Source: Coniochaeta sp. PMI_546 (Eukaryota; Ascomycota; Sordariomycetes; Coniochaetales; Coniochaetaceae). From it: a stretch of DNA of 64,000 nt. The notes under the pieces were generated by a model that worked only from the letters and a program-made list of their open reading frames with translations, did not search any database and was not told the origin of the DNA. A program made the position numbers and the translations under genes. Where the stretch lies: positions 1,236,606-1,300,605 of the forward strand of contig MU271144.1 of assembly GCA_021432605.1 (NCBI GenBank). Direction: 5' to 3'. Each line of letters begins with the position of its first letter. Position 1 is the stretch's first letter. Below, piece by piece: positions 33,507 through 44,418 of this stretch.

Positions 33507-34077
33507 TTTGTGCGGAGTCGGGAGGGCGCGATGCGTGTCTGCGGAAGGATTTTAAGCTTGGCGGTACAATTGAAAGTTTGCACGCGTGAGCAGGACTTTG
33601 CACCGTCGGCTGGCGTGGGTTTCTATGGACCGCTGACCTGTGACGACGTGAAGCTATCTCACCTCGTCGGATGGATACCTCGAGTTCGGCTTCACTTGAG
33701 CTTGGGCCACATTGAGCTTGATTATGTAAGACTTGATTACTTGATGCCTGGAAATGCAGGCATCAACATCAGCAGGTCCTGTCAAGTCAAGCGCTTGACT
33801 CGCCAGCGCACTTGAAATCTCAAATGGCTGGGATATTGGACCCTTACCCCACCAAAAAACCGCTGACCGCCTTGTTCGCCTCGTCTGAAATTTTCCTATT
33901 GTCCGCTCAAATCCTCTTCACCGGTAAAAAGTTTCCAACCTCTCTCAAAGCCTTTTTATTCACCCTGCTCCCACTTCCCAACAAACCTTTTGTCTTCTCC
34001 CCTTTTCAATCCCCCAATCCTCACCCACCTTTCATCTTACCCATACCAAACCCATTTCCACCACACATCTTTTCAAA
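33507..34077. other. divergent promoter region, complex I subunit / nucleolin
   Basis: 571 bases between divergent starts. The last 170 bases are C/T-rich, a typical leader of a highly expressed gene (nucleolin). No gene is seen. Confidence 0.5.
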
Positions 34078-35605
34078 ATGGGCAAATCAGACATTAAGGA
34101 GACCAAGTCTTCCAAGGCGGCCAAGCCCGTCCAGGACAGCGCCGTCACCAAGGCCGCCACTACTGCTGCCACCAAGTCCAAGGCTGTCGTCAAGGACCTC
34201 GTCAGCAAAGCCGACAAGGCTCTGAACGGCAAGGAGAAGAAGAGCAAGAAGGTTGAGACCTCGTCTTCCAGCTCCGAGTCCAGCTCCGAGTCTGAGGACG
34301 AAGAGGAGGAGTCCGACTCGGAAGAGTCCGAGTCCGAGGAGGAGGTCAAGCCCAAGGCCAAGAAGGTCGAGGCTGTCTCCAAGGACAGCTCTGATTCATC
34401 CGAGTCCGAGTCTGAGTCCGACTCCGAGTCCGATTCCGACTCCTCTGAGTCCGAGGAGGCCAAGCCCGCTGCCAAGACCAACGGCACCGCTAAGAAGGCT
34501 GAGAAGGCTACCAAGAAGGTCGAGACATCTGACTCTTCTGTATGTTTCCTATCATCTTTCGACACGATCTTCTGCAACATGCTAACTTTCTCTATAGTCG
34601 TCCGAAGAGGAGGAAGATGATGAGGATGAGGATGACTCGTCCGACTCGTCCGACGATGATGATGAGGAGGAGGAGGAGGAGGAGACCAAGACTGAGGCTC
34701 CTTCCAACAAGCGCAAGGCTGAGGACGACGCCGAGGAGGAGGATTCCTCCGCCAAGAAGGCCAAGGTTGAGGAGAGCGAGGCTTCCGCCACTCTGTGGGT
34801 CGGCAACCTTACATGGAACATTGACGACGACGCTCTCTATCAGGAGTTCTCCAGCTACGAGGGCCTCGTCAGCGCCCGCGTCATCACAGACAAGGAGTCT
34901 GGTAGGTCTCGCGGCTTCGGCTACGTCGACTTCTCCAGCGAGGAGGTCGCCAAGAAGGCCCACGCTGAGAAGACTGGCGCCCTCCTGGACGGCCGTGACA
35001 TGCGCATTGACTTTGCCGGCAAGAAGCCTCAAGATGCCAACCCCCGCGACCGTGCTGCTGAGCGCCAGAAGAAGTACGGCGACGAGGTCAGCCCACCCAG
35101 CGACACCCTCTTCGTCGGTAACCTTCCCTTCGATGCCAGCGAGGCCATCGTCTCCGACTTCTTCAACACTGCTGCCGAGGTCCAGAGCCTTCGCCTGCCT
35201 ACCGACCCGTAAGTTCCGTCTTTGTTCTGTCGTCCACTGGACATTCGCGCTAACAATACTTCCAGTGAGTCCGGCCGCCCCAAGGGTTTCGGATACATCA
35301 CCTTCGCTTCCATCGACGATGCCAAGAAGGCTTTCGAGCAGCTGAACGGCGAGTCGATCGAGGGTCGCCAGATCCGCCTTGACTATGCTAAGGCCCGTGA
35401 CAACAACGGAGGTGGCGGTGGTGGCTTCCGTGGTGGCCGTGGAGGCGGCTTTGGTGACCGTCGCGGCGGCGGTGGCTTCGGTGGTGGCCGTGGCGGCGGT
35501 GGCCGTGGACGCGGTGGATTCGGTGATCGTGGCGGTGGCCGCGGTGGTTTCAGCCGTGGCGGCCGTGGTGGCGGTGGCTTCCAGGGCAAGAAGATCACCT
35601 TCTAG
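34078..35605 (+). CDS. gar2: nucleolin/Gar2/Nsr1-type nucleolar protein
   Basis: Three exons, 34078-34539, 34598-35208 and 35266-35605, give 470 residues; introns are 58 and 57 nt. Domain order is that of Gar2/Nsr1: a Lys/Ala-rich start, long Ser-Glu/Asp acidic tracts (roughly residues 85-205, casein-kinase-type sites), RRM1 from about residue 219 (TLWVGNLTW, SRGFGYVDF), RRM2 from about residue 321 (TLFVGNLPF, PKGFGYITF) and an RGG/GGF tail from about 407 to the KKITF end. Intron 2 cuts RRM2 between the two RNP motifs. The protein should act in the nucleolus in pre-rRNA processing and 18S rRNA production. The 3' flank contains a repeated motif listed separately. Confidence 0.95.
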
Positions 35606-36482
35606 ATGGTTGACTTGAGAACACTTGACAGGCGCGCGCAATGGCGTCTTGATCACGCGAGAGCATCTGTGGGCTTTGTGGGTCGTTCGGCTTTTGATCC
35701 TTACTCCATCATGGAGATGTGGGCTTTGAGAGAAACGCTTCTACTAGAGGCACGATACACCTGTGGGCTTTTCGGTACGATATTACGAGCTGGTTTCTTG
35801 CTCTTTGACAGCTCGGTTTGCGCAATCTGACCAGTGGGCTTTTGCTTCGCCGGCAACGGCAAGAACGTGTTACATTTTTTGAGATACCAAAGATGGGTTT
35901 CCCTAGAGGGCTTCGTTGGCTTCGTCGGTGTTCCGTGGGCTCTGTCCTGGCTCTGAGGGCTTTTGATACCATGAAGTTGGGACGAAGCTCCTTATGTCTT
36001 CCTTCTGCTACTGCGACAGAAAAGAAGACATCTTGGAGTGGACCAAGCTTCGCGTCACGACTGCTTACTGAGGGCTGTTCCGAGGGTTGTTAATGAGGGA
36101 TCTTGATTTTACTGGAGGCGTACAAAAAGTTGGCAATGGGTTTACTTAAATCGCGGTTAGACAAGTCTTTCGCCCGAGGGGCTGGAATCTTAATGAACGA
36201 GCGCTGGCTGGCATATCTGTCTCTGGCCCTCACGGATGTTGTTTTGTTTCTAGCCGGTAAGTCCACTATACCCCCAGAGAGGAGAGTTAGTCGGGCGCCC
36301 CCAGTATTGCTACAGGCGTCAATGTTATGAGTATAATTCATATAAGATTGTGTATAAACAACTGATGCAAAATCGTGAATATGTAATGCTGTATTTGCTT
36401 GTGAATCGGTGATACTTTCTCCGCATAAAACATCTAAATGTGCTGTGTAGACGCGGCCACCATCCTGATAAGAAAGGGTATA
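35606..36482. other. 3' flank of nucleolin gene and convergent spacer
   Basis: No gene is seen. The first 360 bases carry six copies of a GTGGGCTTT-like motif. The rest is AT-richer and runs to the end of the exchanger gene on the other strand. Confidence 0.5.
35668..35966 (+). repeat. dispersed TGTGGGCTTTT motif in the nucleolin 3' region
   Basis: TGTGGGCTTT occurs at 35668, 35718 and 35762, GTGGGCTTTT at 35834, and variants GTGGGCTCTG near 35935 and GAGGGCTTTTG near 35956. Spacing is irregular (about 44-100 bases), so this is not a tandem array. A repeated RNA element in the 3' UTR is possible. Confidence 0.6.
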
Positions 36483-39400
36483 TCATGCTACTTCCGACCA
36501 CGGCCCAGTCACCTCAACCACGAGGTTGACAACGGTACCCGCTGCCCAAATGGCTATCAGTCCCCATCCTATCCTGCGACTCATGATCCATTTGTTCCAC
36601 GGCACCACTATCAGCAGGGCGACGAGAGTGATGAGGACTGTGATGGCCGAGATCAACAACGTCTCGCCCACCTCGATCCTGTAGGGCTTGTAGACCGTCG
36701 GCCTCTCCGGGTGCTTCCTGTGCTTCTCGTTGGCCGACTTGATGATCATCCACGCGCCGCCGATGCCGACGCCGAGGAGGATGTTGAGCATCGGTCCTCC
36801 GAAACAAGCCGCTCTGTCCGAAAACATCGTCGCGTGGTTAGCAAGCATGTCCCGCAAGGCATGTTTTTGTGGGATGGGAGAGTCAACAAAACTTACAGGG
36901 CCATGACGGGATATCCCAGCCTGGCGACGGTGACGTCGGCCACGAGATCGCCGAGCGAGTTCCCCACGGCGAACACGGTCAGGCCGAGGATGGCCTCCGA
37001 GATACCCAGGATGACGCCCAGCGCCTTGAGCACCCCGACCACTTCGCCGGCCACGGTCGAGATCCACGCGATACTAATGATGAACCCGAGGAAGCAGAGC
37101 AGGGAGTGGTATTTTGGCTTCTTGTACGGCGAGGTCGTCAGCAGCAGGATGGCGAGCATGACCACCGACCCCAGGAGCGCATAGAGGACCAGCCTGACCA
37201 GGGTCCTGGTCGGGTTAGACAGGTCCTCGTACATGTTGGCCCAGAGGACGAGCATGACGAATAGGGGGCCGGTGAAGAGTTGCAGGGCCACGAGCCACCT
37301 GTGCCATTCGGGCGGTTCCTGCTGTTCTGCGGAGGGCGAGGTGGATGAGGCACGGCGATCTAGAGCTGCGTTCGGTTTCGCGGGCTCGGGCAGGCTGGGG
37401 AATGCCGTAGGGCCGGGTCTGTTGCCGTTGGTGCCTTGTATCTGGCCTGTCGGTAGTGACGGTGATGCGTGGCTGAGGGGCACAAACCCCGGCGAGAAAC
37501 TCGCTTCTGATCGGCTATTGACTGATCGAGTGCGGAGGCGGTAGTGCTGCCACACTGTCTCTGGTTCGATGGCGCCGTCTTCTTCGACAGATTCGGCCGC
37601 TGGTGCGTTGCCTGGCCCGCCAAGTGCGGATCCCGGCACATCGGCAGCTTCTGACTCGGCGTCGTCGTTGTCTGTCTCGACCACTGGAAGGGTAACGACG
37701 AGGAGAAAGATGCTCGGGACCGAAGCGGCACTGAGCATCTTGTCCCATATCGTCTTGTCGCTCCAGCCCTGCAGAGTTGGGAACAGTGTTCTCGACAGTA
37801 TGTGAGGGGGTGGTAGCACTTTATACGGCCACCACCTGACCGGTTTGGGGCTGTCCTCTTGCTCATCGACCTGGATACCGTGACTCGAGCGTCTTCCACC
37901 CGAGGTGCTTGACAGCATGAAGTTTGAGGCGGGAGCCTGTGGGTTGGGCGACATAGGTAGGGGCGACTCGGATATACCGGGAAACGGAGATAATGACGGA
38001 GACGAGTGCCCGCTCGACCGGCCTGAGGGGCTTGGAATCTGTAGTTGTAGATTACGGCCCCTCGACGATGGCTGCAGTTGGACAGGTGTCTCTACCAAGC
38101 TGCTTTCGTCGGCCTCGTGAAGCATGCCAGCAATGGGAGGGATAGGCCGTCGCTCGGCCGGACTGTCCGGCGGGCTAGATGCCTTGACCACGAAATTCGG
38201 CTGCGGCAACTGGACACTGTCCAGGTTCAGCGGCATGTTGCCAGACGACAGAGCACGATCTCTCATCGTGGATGGCACCGAGGACCGTAAACCCCCATTG
38301 CCGTCTACAACACCTAAATCGTCAGCCGAGGAAGAAGCCGCGTGCGGACTATCAAAATACTCCCGCGGAGGAAGTGGTGTGAGATGCATGTTCCTGGCTC
38401 GTTGCAAAGAAGCCAGAACAGACCTGAACTCCAATGCACCAACCAGACTCGGTCGAATGGGCGTTATGGTGGTGTTGCTCCTGCCCCAGCGTGGACGATT
38501 GACGCGCATGCTACTTGTCATCTCCGCGGCGATGTGCACTCCTATGTCGTCGTCATCGTCTGTAGGTGAAGCGCCGTCGACCTCTATCAACGGCGCACGT
38601 TCTAAAGCACTGATGTCGATAGCCTCAGGGGCGCTTCTGGACCTTCCACCAACCGGGGCAGTGTCGTCCTCATCCTCGTCATCCCGGTACGGCTCCAGCT
38701 CGTCTGCACCGTGACCAACGGGCGCGTAGACATGACTGCGAGCAGTACTGTCCTTCACGCGCTTTTGTTTCCTCCTCGTCGCAATCCAGTGCCATCCGAC
38801 CACGGCAGCGACGTAGAATAGGTAGAAGCCGATCATGGTAAAACACTCCCACAATTTCAGACTACCGTCGGCGAGAAAACCAATGGCAAACCCGACAGCA
38901 ACGATGAAGAAGCAGATATCTCGGATGAAGGCTCTCTTGCTGACCTTGAACTCGCGGACCAGGGCCATGGAACCGGCGACGACAGCAGTGATAAAGCCGG
39001 CCGCTCCTATCAGCTCGCCGACAGCCATACTACCACTGTTGGATCCCATGGCAGCAAAGGTACTGAAGACGTCTGGCGAGCCGTTGCCGAAAGCCAAGAA
39101 GGTCACCCCGGCCAAGCTCTCACTAAGGCCGAGAATGCTGGCAATGGTGCTGAGATTGACGCTGAAGAAGTCGCTGGCGGCAATTCCGATTGTCGAGAAC
39201 AGCAGACCTAGCCAGACGACCATGATGATGAAGGCGATCGGTTTCACGCTGCCAAGAGTGCAGTAGTAGAAGGTGAGATACTGGATGAGACCGGCCTCGT
39301 CGTCATCGCAGTAGCGGAGCACGAAGGCGCACTGGTCCTTTGCATCGTGGACTGTGTTGCACTCCGGCTCCGCGGCTTTCGATCTGCGGTCGAGAGATGG

Positions 39401-39535
39401 CGCGACATTGTTTGCATGGGAGATAGGGCCTCTTATGAAAAGCGCGTATGTGGCGAGGACGGTGATGATGAAGGTCGAGATGAAGAACGGCCTCACGCTG
39501 TACTTCGGCCGCTTAACCGATAGAGCTCCCGGCAT
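36483..39535 (-). CDS. cation/Ca2+ exchanger family membrane protein (NCKX/NCLX-like)
   Basis: Two exons on the minus strand, 36897-39535 and 36483-36813, with an 83-nt intron, give 989 residues. Two Na_Ca_ex domains are visible. The first is near residues 95-245 with the alpha-1 motif GVTFLAFGNGSPDVFSTFAA. The second is near 800-985 with the alpha-2 motif FAVGNSLGDLVADVTVA. The splice joint falls right after it and restores VMALAACFGGPMLN. Between them lies a cytosolic loop of about 500 residues rich in Ser/Pro with low-complexity acidic patches. A signal-anchor helix is at residues 17-35. Fungal homologues include yeast YDL206W; related animal proteins exchange Ca2+ for Na+ or Li+ in organelles. 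The membrane and coupling ion are not known here. Confidence 0.9.
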
Positions 39536-40221
39536 TCTGGCCTCATAGCAACTGGCGTGACGTGAGAAAGATGTATGAGAACAAGGTAGTTATTGCCCTC
39601 CTATCCTGGAGACTATTCAATATTATCGGTAGAGTTTGAAAAATGCTTGTTAGCTCTGACGGGTCGTTGTTGGTGATATGATATGATGTGACGGGATTAT
39701 TGCCAGGTACGCGCAGTTTAAGCATAACTCGGATACATCGTCAACGCCATCATAGCCCCGTGCGGGCCCTCTTTCCTTGTTCTGTTACTTGGAACTCTTG
39801 GCATCCACGAGGCGAGCGGCGTTGGCAAAGCTTGGACTCTGACCACCTTAGAAGAAGGGAAGGAGACCGGGTAGTTGGACTATAAGTGTGCTGGGTGTTC
39901 CAAGGCGCATGTCACTGAACCCCGACAATGATCACTCAGAAGCGAATCATAGGACATACAACACGGTGGACAAAGATAGGATGACGAGTCGGTGCATTAA
40001 CAATTGTGCCAATTCATTCGCTACGGGGACTGCGGGTCGAGGCGGCGCCACAAATGTTTCCCGCTGCCCGCTTATCATCACGTGCAGATAAACGTCTCGT
40101 CGTCGTCGCGTCCAAAGTAAACAAAAACACCACATCCACTCTAACTTGGCGCATGCGGCCCCGGCTTCAGTCTGCGACGCCGCAACATCTATCCACAACG
40201 ACACCGACCACGATCGCAAAT
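39536..40221. other. divergent promoter region, exchanger / condensin
   Basis: 686 bases between divergent starts; no gene is supportable. Confidence 0.5.
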
Positions 40222-43068
40222 ATGGCTCGAGTAGCACAGGTTCCGCGCAAAAGCGGCAGCAGGGTCGCCTCAGGTTCCATGACAGCTTCACCATACAAAG
40301 CCTCGCCGGTCAAGTCAGTCGCGATGCTACGATAGCAGCCCTGTCCAGAGGCGAACACTATGCTGACTTGAGCGTTCTCGGTACAGGATTCCTCTGAACG
40401 ACGATGCAGAAGAGAAGGCACGGCGATCGCACGGCCGCAAGGCCCTGCACGAGGCCCAGATCAACCAGCTGAAGGCTGCCGCAGTCGGCACGCCGCGCAA
40501 GGTCAGCAGCCTCGCTATGCTAGACGGCGACGAGAACTCGGGAATCGAGTCGCCCGGATCCAACCCACGGACACCAGCCCGGCGGCCGAAGGGCGCGAGG
40601 GACAGAGAAGGTAGCGCAATGCTGATCGACGACGACAGTCGCGGCTTCGTCGTCAGCGGGTCGGCCGTCACGCCTATGAAGCGTGCCGTGCCCATCCTCG
40701 CCAACTTCGAGGAGTGGATGAAGATGGCGACGGACAACAAGATCAACGCGGCGAACTCGTGGAACTTTGCCCTCATAGATTACTTTTATGACATGTCGCT
40801 CCTGAAGGAGGGAGACGGTGTCAACTTCCAGAAGGCCAGTTGTACGCTTGACGGCTGTGTCAAGATCTACACGAGCAGAGTCGATAGCGTGGCCACCGAG
40901 ACGGGAAAGCTGCTGAGTGGTCTGGCCGAGAGCCGAGACAGCAAGAAGAAAGGCAGGGAGGGCGAGGATGGAGAGGAAGAAGATGGCGAGGACGAGGTGG
41001 ATGAGGATGGAAATGTGAAGAAGAAGTCTAAGAAGAAGGTACGCGTAATACCTGTCACAGCTAATATTTGGAGGCTCGCTCACATATCCACAGACACAAC
41101 GATCTTCCGAAGCCACTCTAGCCCCCTCTTTCGCATCACTGCAGCTGAAGAAGTTTGAGCTCGAATTCGCTGTTGATCCACTCTTCAAGAAGGCTTCTGC
41201 GGACTTCGACGAAGGTGGTGCAAAGGGTCTCCTGCTCAATCATCTCATGATAGATGGACAGGGGCGTATCGTTTTTGACAGCAGCGATGATGCGGCCGAT
41301 ACACCCGCCGTCCCCAAGCCACGCCAGCAGGACGGCGTGGAAGAAGACGACGAGGATGTCGATGCCGAGGACGCAGACACTTCTTCGGCGGACAAAACTG
41401 CTAACCCTGAAGAAGACGATGATGATGTCGAGATTGACATCGCATCCCTTGGTGCCCGATACTTCCCTGACCTCAGCTATTTAGATGAGCTGGACGTTTG
41501 CCCGTCGCTGAAGACTTTCGATCTCGGAGACCCCTCGGGTTCCATGGACATCCCGTTCCTGAAGGCACCTGAAGATTGGAGGCAGGACAAGGAGGATCAA
41601 GACAAAGACGGTTCAGGGGTGGGCAACAAGTCCGGCATGTTCATCGATGATGAGAACTTACTCGGCTTTGATGACACTGACGGTTTGGGAGCCTTCGACT
41701 TGGGACCCGAGGTCAACTTCGGTGAGGGTGGTGAGGCATGGGCTCGTGAAGCTGCGCTGGAACCGCAGATGATGCGTGTGTTTGATGCGGGTCTCGGCGA
41801 CGGGGCTGCCGTTGAAGGTGACGGTGTCGATATGCTGGAGAATGTCGGAGGGGACTACGTCGTCTCCATGACCCACGCCCAGAAAGACGAAAAGGTGCAC
41901 GAAGATATCCTGAGCTACTTCGATCAGGCCCTGCAGAAGAACTGGACCAGCGCGGAGCATTGGAGGATACGGAAGATCAAGGATACCAACAAGCCGACCG
42001 AGCCAGCCCGTCAACGGAAGGAGAAGCAGCCTTTCGAAATCGATTTCGCGTCTCCGCTGGATCCAGCCGTGGCTGAGGTGATCTACAACCAGGCCTCGAG
42101 CAACACAGTCATCTCGCTGCCGAAGAAAGACTGGAAGTCCAAGTCGAGGAATCTCTTACCGGACGATAAGCACTTCAACTCCAAGCAGCTCCTCAGCCTG
42201 TTCCTCAAGCCCAAAGCCCGTCTGAATCGCCGACGCACAGCCTTCGGCAGCCGTAGCGCATTCGGCCTGGGTGACCACCAGGACGCCGCCGACGTGCCTC
42301 AGGGGGAGATGGACGAGGCATTCTGGGCGTCTCAGAAGGCGCCCATGCCCAGCGTCGAAAACGCCGGTGGGCTGGACGAGACTACTGCTCTCCCGCCCCA
42401 GGGCGACTACGACGCCAACTTCTTCCAGGACGACGCGCTGCCCTTTGCCGGCGACGACGACGACGACGTGGACGAGTTCGCGGATGCGAGGGATCACTTC
42501 TCGCCTGGTCTCGGCGGCGGCGATCTAGGTGTCACGGAGACGGTGGGCGTTACTGGCGCCTTCAACGGGCTGACGGTTACTAACCCGGCTGATCTGGCGT
42601 TTGGCACCATGCTTGTCACTCAGAACCGCCGGGTGAGGCCCGAGTATGTGCAGTATGCGCGCGTGGCGAAGAAGGTTGACGTGAGGAAATTGAAGGAGGA
42701 GATCTGGAAGGGGATGGGCCTCGAGAAACTCGAGAATGTGAGTTGCCTTGTTTCATGGTGCAGCGTGGCGTGTATGTGTACCAGACTGACAAAATTGCTC
42801 ACAGGATCCCAACCGGTCGAGGCTGCCTACGCCGCCTGACGAGGATAACGGGAAAGAGGACCCGGCTCTCAAGTTCACAGATGTCATGAACGACCTCCAG
42901 CGCGTGTATCCTAAGCCGGTCATGGACGATATATCGACGAGTTACGGCTTCATTTGCCTGCTCCATTTGGCGAACGAGAAGGGGCTTGTCATCACCAAGA
43001 CTCCTGAGCTCAACGAGTTGATTATCAGGAAGGACTGGACTGCTGAGACCACAAATGGGATGGAGTAG
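40222..43068 (+). CDS. brn1: condensin complex subunit 2 (Barren/CAP-H/Brn1)
   Basis: Four exons, 40222-40313, 40387-41038, 41094-42737 and 42805-43068, give 883 residues. Introns are 73, 55 and 67 nt. The GTCAGT donor of intron 1 and the acceptor at 40386 rebuild SPVKIPLNDDAEEKARR, typical of fungal Barren. The N-terminal part has ILANFEEWMKMATDNKINAANSW in two pieces (SMC2-binding region). The middle holds the motifs LDELDVCPSLKTFDLGD and YFDQALQKNWTSAEHWR, and the C-terminus has the winged-helix-like segment DLQRVYPKPVMDDISTSYGF and FICLLHLANEKGL (SMC4 binding). Acidic linkers separate them. It is the kleisin that closes the SMC2-SMC4 ring for mitotic chromosome compaction. Length and order are normal. 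Confidence 0.95.
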
Positions 43069-43475
43069 CCTGTTGGGGTTGTTTTGTTGCGTGGTTGCCG
43101 TTCTCGAAGTATTCGGGCCTTTCTATACCACAGCGATTGTGTACAGGGGCAGGATTCGGTGTGATGTTGCTTTTGTTCTCTTTGAATCACAAGGCCGGAC
43201 GTAGGCGTTGGACTGTTGTATATTTGGGTTGTTCTATTTGAGGTCTCCCGTTGCAAGCAACGACAGACGTGTGTTCTCTAAGTCTAGGTCTCATTAACCC
43301 CCATCTCATCTAATGAAGACCACTCAAGCTGCATTGCAAGACGTTATACATCATCCGTGCTCAAGAGCTGCAGCATTCCACGGAATCGTCCAGCTACCCA
43401 ATGCTTACGGCTTGCGTGTTCTATTCCTTGATCAATATCGTAGTGTTTTCACTACCGGTGATGTCAGTGACAGCC
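43069..43475. other. convergent 3' flanks
   Basis: Between the condensin gene and the small coiled-coil gene on the opposite strand. Nothing else is seen. Confidence 0.5.
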
Positions 43476-44418
43476 CTAGTTCCTTTTCTCCTCTGGGCTC
43501 GGTCCGTTGCCATCATGCCCTTCTCCGGCGCTCTTCGTGGGCGCACCAGAGTCTTGGTCCGTCGCGAACTTCTCCACGCTGTCCTCGAACGAAGCCAGCA
43601 GCTCGTCTAACTTGCTCTCAAGCTTGCTGAGGTTGTTCTCTAGAGCATTGGCCGTCTGCTCGCCTCTACGACCAAGTGTGTTAGCTTGCCTGACATTTCT
43701 GATGCTCTGAAGAAAAACAAAATTGAAGAAGTGTGGAGACCACGCCTTCCGGAATCGGTTTTCGTGTCTTGAAAGCAGTGAGGTCGGCCTTTACTCCACT
43801 GGTGCGGCTTGCTACAACAGTACAGAGCCAGCTGCACTGGAAGGAGTCGCGAAGCGGTCGGTCAAAATGCGTGACTGCTAGCAGAGCTGTTTAGACGCGG
43901 TGTCCCACACCCCTACCATGTTGCTGCACGAAGGGTGCAATAATCTCAGGATCAAACCGCGGAGCGTGCAAGGGTCCAGACTCTTGTTGTCCGAGATGGG
44001 GTTCTGCCTAGACTCCGGCAATCGGCTCTGCCCCAGAGATAAGAAACTGGAGCGGTGAGACTCGGTATGTTTGTGGTCACGAAGCGGTCGACATTTGTTT
44101 GGGCAGTGACACGAAGTCAGCTGGGCCAGAAGACCCTTCATGACCACATGACCATACAAGCTGGAGAGATGAAGAACAATGTCACAAGAACAATAGGATT
44201 GCGAAAATTTACCGCACCTTGCAAGATCTTTGAGGGCCTAACCGATTTCGCAACCGTCAGCAAGGGTCCTCTCTAAACAGCCACCATGAGCAAGCTTAGG
44301 TCTCGGTGGACCGAGAAACTATCTTCACGGCTCGTCATACCTGAGATAGTTGAGAACGAGACCATTCATCGGAGCCGTTAGAACCCTGCTGGGCCGCGGA
44401 CTCGTCGTTTTGATTCAT
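43476..44418 (-). CDS. small coiled-coil protein with a long intron, unknown function
   Basis: Two exons on the minus strand, 44341-44418 (26 codons) and 43476-43706 (76 codons and stop), both in phase 0, give 102 residues. Exon 1 starts with ATG in a GTCGCC context and ends at a GTATGA donor. Exon 2 follows a strong polypyrimidine acceptor (TTTTTCTTCAG). The joined sequence reads SQLSQ-SIRNVRQANTLGRRGEQ and then forms an amphipathic helix (ALENNLSKLESKLDELLASF) with leucines at heptad spacing, before a disordered Gly/Ser/Pro tail. Codon use in exon 2 is GC-ending like other genes here. The 634-nt intron is long for this genome and could hold cassette exons, so the middle of the model is less certain than its ends. 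I do not recognise the family. Confidence 0.6.

Noticed and set aside
34592-35656. 354-codon antisense ORF over nucleolin
   Set aside because: Ser/Leu/Thr/Ala repeats are the complement of acidic and RGG codons; no start or domain.
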